64,000 nucleotides of DNA from the NCBI GenBank assembly GCA_025782575.1, contig JALGYY010000025.1, positions 124,001 through 188,000 on the forward strand, in the 5' to 3' direction. Shown in pieces: positions 1 through 9,544 of the stretch (its first letter is position 1; each line of letters opens with the position of its first letter). The position numbers were made by a program, and so were the translations under genes. A model generated the notes under the pieces. The model had not been told where the DNA came from and made no database searches. It saw nothing but the letters and a program-made list of their open reading frames with translations. The DNA is from a bacterium. Lineage in GTDB: Bacteria > Orphanbacterota > Orphanbacteria > Orphanbacterales > Orphanbacteraceae.

Positions 1-2
1 CC

Positions 3-1451
3 AAGTTCACATCGACCGGGCAGCACATCTGGTCGGTCAGAGGGGGGGGCTCGGGCAACGAGTGGGTGCATGATATCGACGTGGAGCCATCAGGCGCCGT
101 CGCGCTCGTCGGGTTTACAGCGAGCCCCACATTCATAGTATTCGGCGATTCTACCGCTACGAACGGTCAAAACGATGCTTTCCTCGTCAATTACAGTTCG
201 GCAGGCGTCTACGGTTGGTCAGAGGTCTGGGGCGGAGCTTTTAATGACGAAGCGACTTCGGTTGCCTGGAGAACCGGCACTAACAGCATCATCGTGTCCG
301 GTCTCTTTGTCGGCTCGGTCGACTTCGGCCCAGGTGCACTGCATACGGCGGTTGGTGGCCGTGATTTCTTCCTCCTGGACGTGAAGGTCTGGGGGGTAAC
401 GGCCTTCGCCGCTACAGTCGGCAGCACCGGAGACGAGAAGTGGACCTCGATCCTGATCGACAGTAACGACGACATCATTTTCGCCGGCACTTTCGAAAAC
501 ACGATCAACATGGGTAATGGACCACTCGTGAGCATCGGGGCTCAATCCGCCTGCCTCGCGAGGATTCCGGCGGTGGGCAGTGCGGCAACATGGTCACAGG
601 GGTTCGGCGGCACGACCGCAGGCGATGCATGCTGGGCAAGTTCGATTACAACGGACGGTGCCAGTTTCTATATGACCGGATCACTGCGTGGATCAGCAAA
701 TCTGGGGACAGGCTCTCTGACAAGTGCGGGCGAAACGGATGTATATGTCGCCGCATACAAGTCGACCGGCACGCCCACTTGGTCAGTCCGGGGAGGATCA
801 ACGACAGGTGACGGCGGATCCCACATCGATTACTACAATGGCCAGCTGTCTGTGGCAGGTTTCATTACGGGTGCCGGGACGTTCGGGCCCTATCAGCTTC
901 AACCGATCGGAAACTTCGACGCCCTCCTCCTCGTATACGACACAGCCGGCAATATCGATCGGGCTAAGATCGGCGGAAGCGAGTTTGTCGACATCGCTTA
1001 CCAGGCCGCAATCAATCAGGATGGAATCTGCATGGTCGGATCGTTTCGCTCTACAGCGAATTTTGATGCCGTCCAGCTTGTTAACGTGGTCGCCACCGCC
1101 GAGGACGGATTCGTGGTCAGGTACGTGGAAAACAGCTCAGTCGGCGTGAACGACGCGATTATTCCGGCGTTCACCGGGCTCGATCTGAGCGCGCCCAGGC
1201 CGAATCCTCTTCGTGAAAGCACAGTCATCGAGTATCTCTCCGATGTTCCGGGCGGAGTCCGTGAGGCTTCGGTCTACGACATCACCGGCCGGTTGCAGCG
1301 CAGGCTGAGCGTCGCCGACTCGGGCCCGTCCGGACGGCTCCACTGGGACGGCCGTAACTCGCGCGGAGTACCGGTACCGGCCGGCATCTACTTCATACGC
1401 GCCACTGACGGCAATTCCACCACCAACCGGAGGGTCACGGTGATCCGGTAG
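3..1451 (+). CDS. SBBP-type beta-propeller surface protein with C-terminal sorting domain (5'-truncated)
   Basis: The frame is open from the first bases of the window (position 3), so the gene begins upstream; a GTG at 66 is only an internal codon. The protein repeats a module of the SBBP propeller type: W-S-x-R-G-G, then a D-rich turn, then x-G-S/T-F, then a run like LGTGSLTSAG-D-x-Y/F. At least five copies are visible, consistent with a secreted beta-propeller. The last 80 or so residues form a FlgD-like Ig/CTD module (PRPNPLRESTVIEY near its start, AGIYFIRATDG near its end) finishing in VTVIR. In FCB bacteria such a tail commonly directs export and surface attachment by the type IX pathway. 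It is probably a surface or secreted binding protein; no catalytic motif is visible. A strong hairpin follows at 1521. Confidence 0.8.
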   Translation, partial: KFTSTGQHIWSVRGGGSGNEWVHDIDVEPSGAVALVGFTASPTFIVFGDSTATNGQNDAFLVNYSSAGVYGWSEVWGGAFNDEATSVAWRTGTNSIIVSGLFVGSVDFGPGALHTAVGGRDFFLLDVKVWGVTAFAATVGSTGDEKWTSILIDSNDDIIFAGTFENTINMGNGPLVSIGAQSACLARIPAVGSAATWSQGFGGTTAGDACWASSITTDGASFYMTGSLRGSANLGTGSLTSAGETDVYVAAYKSTGTPTWSVRGGSTTGDGGSHIDYYNGQLSVAGFITGAGTFGPYQLQPIGNFDALLLVYDTAGNIDRAKIGGSEFVDIAYQAAINQDGICMVGSFRSTANFDAVQLVNVVATAEDGFVVRYVENSSVGVNDAIIPAFTGLDLSAPRPNPLRESTVIEYLSDVPGGVREASVYDITGRLQRRLSVADSGPSGRLHWDGRNSRGVPVPAGIYFIRATDGNSTTNRRVTVIR

Positions 1452-1520
1452 GGACCACGACTCCAGTCAAGACGCAACTCTCAAAGCCCCACGGGCGATA
1501 AGAGGGTGAATCACAGGCAG

Positions 1521-1555
1521 GACGGCCCAGGCAGAATTCGAGTGCCTGGGCCGTC
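1521..1555 (+). terminator. Hairpin with 13-bp perfect stem after the propeller gene
   Basis: A perfect 13-bp inverted repeat (GACGGCCCAGGCA / TGCCTGGGCCGTC) encloses a 9-nt loop, about 70 bp after the upstream stop codon and before the next gene. A second small hairpin (AAGGG/CCCTT, about 1559-1576) follows. There is no clean U tract, so it may act as a terminator, a transcript-end stabiliser or part of the leader of the next gene. Confidence 0.6.
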
Positions 1556-1602
1556 TCCAAGGGGTATGATCCCTTTGCTTACTTGAATCGTCAGACTGGA
1601 GG

Positions 1603-2721
1603 ATGAAGTTGCCGGTAGGTGGAATAGGGGCAGGCGGAGTTCATCTGGGCCCTTCGATCGACGCCCTCGAAATGATGGAGGCGTTCGGCGACGGAGTCGG
1701 AACGCTCGATGAGACCCAGCGATCCAATCTTCGCGGCGCCCTCCGGTTTCTGAGCAACAAAACCGGACTGAGCAGGCAACAACTTCTGCAGATCCTCGGC
1801 CAGACAGCCCGTGCGGAACAGAAACGCGCGTTTGTGCCCCGCTTCCGCGCGAACGGCCCTCACATGAGCGCATGTGCTCACACCTATCCCGCGGGCAGCG
1901 AGATCAGCCGCCGGAGCGTAATCGGCAACCGTTACGGCTATATTGCCGGATCGCTTGAACTCCAGGGCATCCAGAGTCAGAAAAAATATGAGGGGTCATT
2001 CGCCAAACCGATTCAACTCCAGGACGGCACCTTCTTCTACAAACAGAAAACCTATCCCAATCTGCAAGCAGTGGAGCAGGACATACTGAGCGGGAAAGCG
2101 AATGGCGACGGCGGACAGACATACTCGACTGTCGGCTGGAATCAGCCACGCAACCAGGCACAATTTCCGCCATCGGCTACGGTCCCGCAGGGTCCTTCAG
2201 TCGATATCCCCTCCATGGTGTTCAACCAACCGAACGGTATTTATGGTGGCGTACCAGCAGGAGCTCCGGTCCAGGGGGGCGCGGGTGGGGGAGCTTCCGC
2301 GATTCTGGGCGCACCGATCTACATGGAAGACAAAGTGCTTCTTCTCGCTTCCCAGGTCGGCATGTCACTGAACCAGGAAATCGAAGCGAAGATGAGGCAG
2401 ATCGAATCGATCATGCAGGGGACAGGTGGTGGACAGTCGGGGGCAGGCGGCGTCGGCCCCGCGTTCGGCGGCCCGGTGGGCGGCACGATCGGGACGGGGA
2501 ATACCGGAGGAGCGGGCGGCGGGGGGGGCGCAGCGGGATCGGGGGGAGCAGGCGGTGCGGCCGGCACAGGCGCAAGCGGACAGAGCCCCAACCTTCAGCT
2601 GCTGCAGACACAGCTCCAGAGCCTCATGCAGCAGCGCCAGCAGATGTATCAGATGATGCAGAACATACTGAAGACCTTGCACGATGCGAGCATGGCCGCC
2701 ATCCGAAACATGAAGGCATAA
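1603..2721 (+). CDS. Gly-rich protein of unknown function, partner of LcrH-like TPR protein
   Basis: I do not recognise a family. The 372-aa product has no signal peptide. The N-terminal third contains a short helical stretch (residues about 20-65, LDETQRSNLRGALRFLSNKT). A middle section is rich in Gln, Pro and Gly. Residues about 270-325 are almost pure Gly/Ala/Ser, and the C terminus (about 328-372) is a Gln/Met-rich probable coiled coil (LLQTQLQSLMQQRQQMYQMM). The stop lies 4 nt before the downstream TPR gene, so the two are almost certainly co-transcribed. Low-complexity linker plus helical ends, no signal peptide and a chaperone-like neighbour would fit a substrate of a non-Sec export machine, but that is inference. 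GGAGG directly abuts the ATG at 1603 (zero spacing); the TTG at 1609, six nt further, is a better-spaced start. Confidence 0.7.
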   Translation: MKLPVGGIGAGGVHLGPSIDALEMMEAFGDGVGTLDETQRSNLRGALRFLSNKTGLSRQQLLQILGQTARAEQKRAFVPRFRANGPHMSACAHTYPAGSEISRRSVIGNRYGYIAGSLELQGIQSQKKYEGSFAKPIQLQDGTFFYKQKTYPNLQAVEQDILSGKANGDGGQTYSTVGWNQPRNQAQFPPSATVPQGPSVDIPSMVFNQPNGIYGGVPAGAPVQGGAGGGASAILGAPIYMEDKVLLLASQVGMSLNQEIEAKMRQIESIMQGTGGGQSGAGGVGPAFGGPVGGTIGTGNTGGAGGGGGAAGSGGAGGAAGTGASGQSPNLQLLQTQLQSLMQQRQQMYQMMQNILKTLHDASMAAIRNMKA

Positions 2722-2725
2722 ATCA

Positions 2726-3262
2726 ATGGCCCAGGTAAGACCTCTTGACGACAGGCTGATCACAGAGAGAGACACGTGTGATCAAGATGACATACTCGAA
2801 TCGGTTAAAGCTTTCCTGCTCGGCGACCTTACTCTTGCCCAGCTCGAGGGAGTTACGGCCGACCAGCTCTATAGCATGGCCGACATCGGCTATGACTATC
2901 TGATGGAAGGAAGGACCGAAGTCGCTCGCCGGATATTCGAAGGTCTGAATGGATACAATCCGATGGACCCCTACTTCCACTCGGTGCTCGGCTCAATTTA
3001 CCAGCGCACAGGGGATCACGATCGCGCGATCCTGCACTATGAATCCGCAGTTCAGCTCTATCCGCACGAAATCATCTGGTGGACCAATTTGGGCGAGACT
3101 TTGCTCGTAAAGGGGAATTTACTCCGCCACGCCGGTAAAAGCGACGAAGCGTCAGCCCTGCTCGCCCGAGCGCGCGAAGCACTCCAGAAAGCAATGCGCC
3201 TCGATCCCGCCGGGCGAAACCCGTCCGCTCTTCGGGCGCGAGTACTTCGGGCAATGGCATAG
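2726..3262 (+). CDS. TPR protein resembling LcrH/SycD type III secretion chaperones
   Basis: 178 aa, no signal peptide, cytoplasmic. An N-terminal stretch (LAQLEGVTADQLYSMADIGY, about residues 35-55) is followed by three TPR-like helix pairs. The order and spacing, including the start of the first pair (L-Y-S-x-A-x-x-x-Y-x-x-G) and the second (Y-F-H-S-V-L-G-S-I-Y-Q-R-T-G-D-H-D-R-A-I), match the LcrH/SycD family of type III secretion translocator chaperones, which also have three TPRs in about 160-170 aa. The final repeat is extended by an insertion. It sits 4 nt after the Gly-rich protein gene, the usual substrate-chaperone neighbourhood. No secretion apparatus genes are in the window, so a generic TPR adaptor remains possible. 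Confidence 0.75.
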   Translation: MAQVRPLDDRLITERDTCDQDDILESVKAFLLGDLTLAQLEGVTADQLYSMADIGYDYLMEGRTEVARRIFEGLNGYNPMDPYFHSVLGSIYQRTGDHDRAILHYESAVQLYPHEIIWWTNLGETLLVKGNLLRHAGKSDEASALLARAREALQKAMRLDPAGRNPSALRARVLRAMA

Positions 3263-3422
3263 CGCTTTTCTCCTCTCACCGCCTCGTATCATGTAATACC
3301 TGACTCTCAATTTGATCGTGCCTGCCGCACTGGACGACTTCGCTTCCCCACGCTATGGTATCCGTGAGGTTCTCATTGTGATCAACGGGCTCGAGGGCCA
3401 CGAGATCCAGGAGGTGGGGGCC

Positions 3423-5708
3423 ATGCACAGCCTCCTCAGACAGAAGCGGCATTTGATGCTACAGGCCGCGACCGCTCTTCTCGCAATCACCCGGGCGATC
3501 GGCGGAGCCGTCGCAAGTGAGCAATCCGACGAAATTCCTGATGTTCACTTCGCAATTTTCCGGGTGGGTTTTGCTGATAGCATGATCCGCGGCGCTTACG
3601 AGTTTGTTCAGCCGTATCGCAAGTCCCTCCCCGAAGTCGGATTTACCCGCACTGGAAACCTCTTCTGGAAACAACTGGGAGCGGGTGATTTCGGTTACAC
3701 CCGTATCAAAAGCCGCCTGACCGGCGGGCTGGTGGTACACGCCGGTACTGTCTGGAATGGGAGCGGTCGATTCGAATTCCCAACAGATTCGATGGTGACG
3801 GAGATTCACCACGGATCTTCAAATCCGCCGCCCGACTCATTCCAGGAAATTGCGCTGTTCGGCTACCCGGACGGCATGAGCTCGGAAAACGCCTGGGAGC
3901 TTGTCAAGGACACTGATGTCATTGACCGATTACCCGGCTCGTACGAGGTCACGACTTTCAATCACTACTATACTGTCGGCGTTGCCAATCCCGCGACCGC
4001 CGAGTGGATCATCATCACCGGCACCCACCCCCGCGCACCACGTGATCTCGCGATTATCGAAATGCCTTGGCCGAGAACGCTTATCATCAGCGGACGGCCA
4101 ACAACACCCGAGATCGTCGTACATAACTTCAGCGATGAAGAAGAGCATGCGCAGCTGCGATTCGAGGTGATGGACGAAGGCTCGATCGTGTACGAAGAAA
4201 CCGTTGACCTTGGCGCCCTACCGGCTGACAGCTCCCTGCATGTAGCTTTCACTCCCATTGATGGCCTGGGCTTATCATCCATGGCCATGCGCTTCCGACT
4301 GTTGACCCCTTCGGGCGCACACTGGAAGGACGCTTATTCCGAAAACAATGTCTGGGAGCGGGCGATCCAGCTAAGCGAGCTGCCCGTCTTCCGAGAAGAT
4401 CAGGCGATCCCGGGCGGCGTACCGATGGATTTTGACGGCGACGGCGACTGGGACATTGCCGTGATGGGTCAGCATCTGTCGCTCTGGGAGAACGACGGCA
4501 CCGGGAGGTTCGAAGACATCACCGCTCGCTCCCAGTTTCCGAACCCGAGCCATCCCCGCATGGCAATCTGCGCGAACTTCACAGGCAACGGCTTTCCGGA
4601 CTTGCTCGTTTTCCGTTGGAGCGACCCCCTACAGCTCCTCATGGGCGACGGCAGCGGCTCGTTCACGGATGTTTCAGCCGAGTCCGGTCTGTCATTGGTT
4701 GTTGGAAACGGGGAAGGGATCGCCGTTGATATTGAAAACGATGGTGACATGGATCTTGTTGTCCAGGCGCATGGAAGAAACGTTCTTCTAGTGAATGACC
4801 GCTCCGGCATGTTCACGGACATGACTGCCCCATCTGGATTCGATAATGAGACGAGTACGATCGACATGGAATGGGGTGATTTCAACAACGATGGATTCCC
4901 AGATCTGCTTTTTGCCGGCTGGCGGGTCCCTTCTCTCCTGTACATGAACGACGGCACCGGACAATTCTCGCCCATGGCCCCGTCACCGGATTCCAGCCGC
5001 GTACGTCGTGTTCACCTGCTCGACTACGACCGTGACGGGTGGACTGATATCCTGTATCTGATTAGCGGGAGTACCGGCCCTTCGAGGTTGTACCGCAATG
5101 AGGGAGATCTGACTTTTACAGATGTCTCGGACGAGCTGCCGCTCCCGGACGCGCTCAGCGCAGATTCTCGCGATATCAACAATGACGACTGCGTTGATCT
5201 GATCTTCTCGGACGGTACGCTCCTGATCAGCGAAAACGGCATATATACGAACATGGCCGATCTCCTGGTTGGGCTCGAGAGTCAGTCTTGGGTTCTCGAA
5301 GGCGCGCGCTTGGTAGACATCGACAATGACGGCGACGTTGACGTGTACAGCCCGGGGAGGGTCTTCCTGAACCAGACCTTCAGTCAGTCCGACCCCTATG
5401 TGGAGCCTGAACCGGAACCGATCACCGCCTCCCGATTGTACCCGAGCTATCCCAATCCAATGATCTCGCCCGCCATACTCGCCTACACAATCCACACAAG
5501 TGCTCACGTGTCGCTCGATGTGTACGACGTGGCCGGTCGGCTCGTTCGCAATCTCGTAGATGAAGTTCAGGTTCCTCGCGCCGAATTGTATGAGGTGCCG
5601 TGGGACGGACTGACCAATGGAGGCGAGCGAGTATCGAGCGGTATCTATTTCTACAGGTTGTCGGTGGCCGGTACAGCGCAGACTCGAAAAATGGTGGTCG
5701 TACGCTAG
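3423..5708 (+). CDS. Secreted VCBS/FG-GAP repeat protein with C-terminal sorting domain
   Basis: The start is set at 3423 because GGAGGTGGGGG precedes that ATG, although the frame is open back to 3312. The product is about 761 aa with an N-terminal hydrophobic segment (LMLQAATALLAIT) as signal peptide. Residues about 35-330 form an uncharacterised region with an Ig-like CARDB-type segment (IVVHNFSDEEEHAQLRFEV). Then seven FG-GAP/VCBS units follow, each with a D-x-D/N-x-D-G-x-x-D-I/L calcium-binding loop (for example DFDGDGDWDIAV, DIENDGDMDLVV, DFNNDGFPDLLF, DIDNDGDVDVYS), a propeller fold. The C terminus is a FlgD-like CTD (YPSYPNPM at the start, GIYFYRLSV at the end, last residues VVVR). A cell-surface or secreted binding protein is likely; ligand unknown. 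Confidence 0.85.
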   Translation: MHSLLRQKRHLMLQAATALLAITRAIGGAVASEQSDEIPDVHFAIFRVGFADSMIRGAYEFVQPYRKSLPEVGFTRTGNLFWKQLGAGDFGYTRIKSRLTGGLVVHAGTVWNGSGRFEFPTDSMVTEIHHGSSNPPPDSFQEIALFGYPDGMSSENAWELVKDTDVIDRLPGSYEVTTFNHYYTVGVANPATAEWIIITGTHPRAPRDLAIIEMPWPRTLIISGRPTTPEIVVHNFSDEEEHAQLRFEVMDEGSIVYEETVDLGALPADSSLHVAFTPIDGLGLSSMAMRFRLLTPSGAHWKDAYSENNVWERAIQLSELPVFREDQAIPGGVPMDFDGDGDWDIAVMGQHLSLWENDGTGRFEDITARSQFPNPSHPRMAICANFTGNGFPDLLVFRWSDPLQLLMGDGSGSFTDVSAESGLSLVVGNGEGIAVDIENDGDMDLVVQAHGRNVLLVNDRSGMFTDMTAPSGFDNETSTIDMEWGDFNNDGFPDLLFAGWRVPSLLYMNDGTGQFSPMAPSPDSSRVRRVHLLDYDRDGWTDILYLISGSTGPSRLYRNEGDLTFTDVSDELPLPDALSADSRDINNDDCVDLIFSDGTLLISENGIYTNMADLLVGLESQSWVLEGARLVDIDNDGDVDVYSPGRVFLNQTFSQSDPYVEPEPEPITASRLYPSYPNPMISPAILAYTIHTSAHVSLDVYDVAGRLVRNLVDEVQVPRAELYEVPWDGLTNGGERVSSGIYFYRLSVAGTAQTRKMVVVR

Positions 5709-5741
5709 GAGAAATTCTTAGATAGGGATCCTGGGGCTGCT

Positions 5742-8393
5742 CTACTCTTCCAGTGCCGCCGTCCAGTTTAGAACGAGACCGAGTGAAGAGGCCTTCCGAT
5801 CGCCGACGGGCAACTGCAACAGGATAAGCTCGCCGTCGTCAGAAATGTCGCCGCTTGTCATCTTGGTGTTCTGGAACAGCTTCTCCAACGCCCCGACAGA
5901 AAAGGTCTCCCCACGTCCATCGACCTCGGCCATCATTTGGCTTCTGTCCGGACCTAAATAATAGAGCGCACGACCATCATTTCGCCACTGGGGCCCCAGG
6001 CCACCGTCGACGGAAACTTGCCACTTCCGCCCCGGGCCGGGGAAAGGGGAGACGTAAACCTCATTCTTCCCCGACTCATCTGACGTGTATGCCAGCCAGC
6101 GCCCGTCGGGTGAGAAGGTGGGAAGAAATTCCTGAAACTCACTTTCAAGAAACGGGTACGGCACCCGGTCCCCGAACAACGGCAGGATCCAGATATCCCA
6201 CTCCCCGGTCCCAAATGCAACAAAACGTCCGTCCGTCGACCAGCGCCCTCCCCACGCTTCATCCTCATGCTCAAGAAGAAGCTCCTCTTCGGCGGATCCT
6301 CCGACCTCCTTCACGTAGAGAGATGCGCCCCTGTCCCGTCTGGTGAAAAGTATCTTTTCACCATCCGACGACCAGGAGGGGACGATGTCATCGGCGGGGT
6401 CGAATGTGAAGCGAGTCCTGATTCCCCGAGCCACCTCATATATCCAGAGATCCATTGTCCCTCGATCGGGGTCCATGATTTCGGCCACCACGAGAGTTCC
6501 GTCCGGTGAGATCTGAGCACGGTCATGAAGACCGGATTCACTCAGAATACCGGTCTCGCGACCCTCGCGATCGACCCAGACCAGCTTGTTGAACTCGGTA
6601 TCCGCGTCTTCCTGGTAGATCAGGATACCGTTCTCCGAAGCTGAGAAGACCCCGCGCATCGCTCCGCCCAGCAATTCGACATTTTCTGCGATCGGGAAAG
6701 GATCCTCTGTTGTTTCAAGCTTTCCTGAATCGAAAGGCTGCGCCATAAGTGTTGATTCGCGCATGAACAGGATATGTCCGGAAGCGAAGCTGGCGTTCGA
6801 GTGGCTTCGGATCAGCGTCGTATCCTCTCCCCCATCAAGCGATGCGATCTGCACAACTCCTTTTCCCTCAAGAACCGCCACTCCCGAGGTCCGTGCATAA
6901 TAGAGAAAACGGCGGCCATCCGGGAGGAACCAGGGATGGCGGTGGCTGTCGTCCGCACGACTGGAATCGAACACCGTAACAGCAATCGATTCCCCGCCCG
7001 CCGACGAAACACGGTGAATCGGACTGTCAAAGTCGGGCGCAAAAAGGATCACGCCGTCCCCGTTCCAGGTCCCCCCTTTGCCGTTCGACGCCTCACAAAG
7101 TGTGAGGGCGGGCCCGCCTGAGGCATCAATCTTCCTCAGCTTCCCGTCTTCCGTAAAGAAGCCTATTTTTCTGCTGTCGGGCGACCAGAAGGGGTAGGAA
7201 GCCCCTTTCGTGCCCGTCAGCTGCTGGGCACTGTTGGCGTTCAGAGAACGGACCCAGAGGGCGTTTTCACCATCATCTTCCTCTGCAGAAAACACGATGA
7301 GCCGCCCGTCCGGAGAGATCGCGGCCGGACCGGGCCTCGCAATGTCCACGTGATATGCGGTCCCCTCAGGCGCCGGAAGGCTTGCGCGGACCACCCGGGT
7401 CTCTCTGCCCATCAATTGAAGCAGGAAAAACCCGAGAACAATCGTCCCCACACCGAAGAGTCCGGCGAGCTTCCAGGCGAGCTTTGTCCTCTTCTTTCGG
7501 CGAGTGCGAACCGGCGACGGCACCCCCGCCTGCGATCCGGCGGCGGCGATCCACTGCAGTTCGAGCACGAGGTCATGCATCGATTGCCGGCGCTGATCGG
7601 GGTCTTTTTCGAGACAGGTTTCGATGAGGCGCTCGAGCGCCGGCGACGCCATCGGCTGGACGGATGTGAGCGGGGGTGGCGTTCTCTCGAGCACCGCACC
7701 GATCACCCCTGCCTGTGTTTTGCCTTCGAATGCGGTTTTGCCCGTTGCCATCTCATACAGCGTCGCGCCGAAAGCAAAGATGTCACTTCTGGTGTCAGCC
7801 TCTTTACCCTCGAGAATCTCCGGTGCCATATATTGAAATGTTCCGATCACCGCCCCTTCGGCAGTGAGAGGGCTGGAGAGTGTCGGGGATGAGGTCAGAT
7901 CGGTTGCATTCGAGCCGAGGCTGAAGCTCTTGGCGAGACCGAAGTCGAGCAGTTTCGCGCCCGACTTCGTGATCATCACATTGCCCGGCTTCAGGTCTCG
8001 GTGTATGAAACCCTGCTTGTGTGCGCTATTGAGGGCTTCCGCGATCTGGATTGCGTAGCGCAAAACCTCGTCCGTCGAGAGCGCTCCCTGCTTCAGCCGT
8101 TCGTCGAGCGTCTCTCCGTCAAGGCACTCCATGACCAGATAATCTGTGCCGTTCTCCCTCCCAATATCATAAAGCGAGCATATGTTTGGATGGGAAAGGC
8201 TGGAGACGGCGCGCGCCTCCCTCTCGAACCGCTGGCGGAACTGAGGATTCTCCGAAAGATGTTTCGGGAGGATCTTGACCGCCACATCACGGTCGAGGCG
8301 GGTATCACGGGCGCGATAGACCTCGCCCATGCCGCCGGCACCAAGGGGGCCGACTATCTCGTAAGGGCCTAGTTTTTCTCCCGGGGAAAGCAT
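5742..8393 (-). CDS. Membrane Ser/Thr protein kinase with TolB/WD40-like beta-propeller sensor
   Basis: 883 aa. An N-terminal Hanks-type kinase (residues about 11-275) has the glycine loop GAGGMG (18-23), catalytic Lys40, alpha-C Glu59, HRDLKPGN (131-138), DFG (150-152) and MAPE in the activation segment, so it should be active. A basic RTRRKKR stretch and one membrane helix (about 305-325) follow. The rest is an extracytoplasmic propeller with repeated ISPDG / WSPDS / FSPDGRWLAYTSD units typical of TolB/PD40 repeats. Such fusions are common in Acidobacteria and related phyla as sensors that phosphorylate cytoplasmic targets. No Shine-Dalgarno precedes the ATG, and an extended -10 (8402-8410) lies 8 nt upstream, suggesting a leaderless mRNA. 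It is convergent with the VCBS gene. Target unknown. Confidence 0.93.
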   Translation of the reverse strand: MLSPGEKLGPYEIVGPLGAGGMGEVYRARDTRLDRDVAVKILPKHLSENPQFRQRFEREARAVSSLSHPNICSLYDIGRENGTDYLVMECLDGETLDERLKQGALSTDEVLRYAIQIAEALNSAHKQGFIHRDLKPGNVMITKSGAKLLDFGLAKSFSLGSNATDLTSSPTLSSPLTAEGAVIGTFQYMAPEILEGKEADTRSDIFAFGATLYEMATGKTAFEGKTQAGVIGAVLERTPPPLTSVQPMASPALERLIETCLEKDPDQRRQSMHDLVLELQWIAAAGSQAGVPSPVRTRRKKRTKLAWKLAGLFGVGTIVLGFFLLQLMGRETRVVRASLPAPEGTAYHVDIARPGPAAISPDGRLIVFSAEEDDGENALWVRSLNANSAQQLTGTKGASYPFWSPDSRKIGFFTEDGKLRKIDASGGPALTLCEASNGKGGTWNGDGVILFAPDFDSPIHRVSSAGGESIAVTVFDSSRADDSHRHPWFLPDGRRFLYYARTSGVAVLEGKGVVQIASLDGGEDTTLIRSHSNASFASGHILFMRESTLMAQPFDSGKLETTEDPFPIAENVELLGGAMRGVFSASENGILIYQEDADTEFNKLVWVDREGRETGILSESGLHDRAQISPDGTLVVAEIMDPDRGTMDLWIYEVARGIRTRFTFDPADDIVPSWSSDGEKILFTRRDRGASLYVKEVGGSAEEELLLEHEDEAWGGRWSTDGRFVAFGTGEWDIWILPLFGDRVPYPFLESEFQEFLPTFSPDGRWLAYTSDESGKNEVYVSPFPGPGRKWQVSVDGGLGPQWRNDGRALYYLGPDRSQMMAEVDGRGETFSVGALEKLFQNTKMTSGDISDDGELILLQLPVGDRKASSLGLVLNWTAALEE

Positions 8394-8401
8394 ACGGCGA
8401 G

Positions 8402-8410
8402 GTTATACCA
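8402..8410 (-). promoter_or_regulatory. Extended -10 promoter of the kinase gene
   Basis: On the minus strand the sequence reads TGGTATAAC, an extended -10 (TG-N-TATAAC). It ends 8 nt before the kinase ATG at 8393, which places transcription start at or within two bases of the start codon. No purine-rich ribosome-binding site exists in between. Confidence 0.5.
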
Positions 8411-8444
8411 TCTGACTTGATCGTGGGAGCAAAATCAACATCGC

Positions 8445-9437
8445 TTACTTCACAAACATGTCCCGAATCGACCGACCGATCAGACGAAATGGATAAATGT
8501 GCTGAGCAATCGGCATCCAGAGAAGACCGACCGTCTGACCATCATGCTCGAGGGGAAACTCGGGATCATCAATGCCTGTGTCAGGGTACTCGTCGTAACC
8601 TTCATACTGCGTCCCGAAAATCCGATCCCAGATGCTTAAGATGACGCCGTAGTTCAGGTCCCGGTGTTGCGGTTCGATCGAATGATGAATCCGATGGGAC
8701 TGGGGTGTAACAAAAACATATTGCAACGGGCCGAGGTTCGTTCGGATGCCGGCGTGATAAAAACGAGTGAACCAGAGACGAAAGATCGCGTACCAGAGTA
8801 TCTGAGGCATATCGACCGAAAGCATCAGAAGGGGAATGGTGCTGATCGATTTAGCGATGACATACTCCACTACATGATATCTCAGATCAGTAAATACGTT
8901 CATCTGGCGCTGAGAATGATGAACAGTATGGAAGTGCCAGAACCATTGAACTTTGTGTCTCACCAGATGATGGAACCAACTGAGGAAATCGGCCAGCAGC
9001 ATGCCCCATAGAAAACGGACAGGGCCGGGCAGCCTGCCGATTGAGTCGACGGTCAGATAGGCGAAGTGATCGAAGTAGACTTCGCGCAGGAATTGCACGT
9101 AGGTCACGATGACCACCGCATTCAATATCGTTTCCAGGAAAAACCAGATCGCATCGGTAACGAAACCGGTGCTGAGCAATTTCTGCTTCGGGTCAGCGGG
9201 AAAGATCCGCTCCAGAATGAGGATGCCCGCCATGAGCAAGTAGAAGAGCGGGCTCGTGAATGTCCGGCCGATCATCGCAACTAACGGCCAGTAGGTCATC
9301 CTCTTGATCCAGCGGGCGGCCTCGGATTGGTTCAGTGCGAATAGCGTATCGACACGGCCGAACAGAATGACCGCCGCCGCCAGTGCGCCTGCGATCATCA
9401 CGCAAGCCAGGACTATCCAGGCACGGGTCCGGCTCAT
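8445..9437 (-). CDS. Fatty acid hydroxylase / sterol desaturase superfamily membrane protein
   Basis: 330 aa integral membrane protein with several hydrophobic segments (first at about residues 7-27, others near 50-75 and 95-120). The di-iron histidine motifs of the superfamily are complete: H-H-L-V-R-H, H-F-H-T-V-H-H and, later, H-R-I-H-H, with additional His residues (FTRFYHAG, PQHRD). The family uses O2 and reductant to hydroxylate or desaturate lipids, sterols or carotenoids in the membrane. The gene stands alone between kinase and lipoprotein genes, so the substrate cannot be read from context. No clear Shine-Dalgarno precedes the start. Confidence 0.9.
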   Translation of the reverse strand: MSRTRAWIVLACVMIAGALAAAVILFGRVDTLFALNQSEAARWIKRMTYWPLVAMIGRTFTSPLFYLLMAGILILERIFPADPKQKLLSTGFVTDAIWFFLETILNAVVIVTYVQFLREVYFDHFAYLTVDSIGRLPGPVRFLWGMLLADFLSWFHHLVRHKVQWFWHFHTVHHSQRQMNVFTDLRYHVVEYVIAKSISTIPLLMLSVDMPQILWYAIFRLWFTRFYHAGIRTNLGPLQYVFVTPQSHRIHHSIEPQHRDLNYGVILSIWDRIFGTQYEGYDEYPDTGIDDPEFPLEHDGQTVGLLWMPIAQHIYPFRLIGRSIRDMFVK

Positions 9438-9544
9438 GAGAAGGGATTCTGCATGCGAAGAAAAGCAAGTTGCAGTCCCGCGAAAAATCCCACCCAGACT
9501 CCTTTCCGTTTCCCGACTCCCATCGCAGGTCGTCAGACTCCGGT

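Noticed and set aside
2441-2580. Gly-coding tandem repeats as possible structural DNA repeat
   Set aside because: The repeats follow codon phase and are explained by the Gly/Ala/Ser-rich protein segment.
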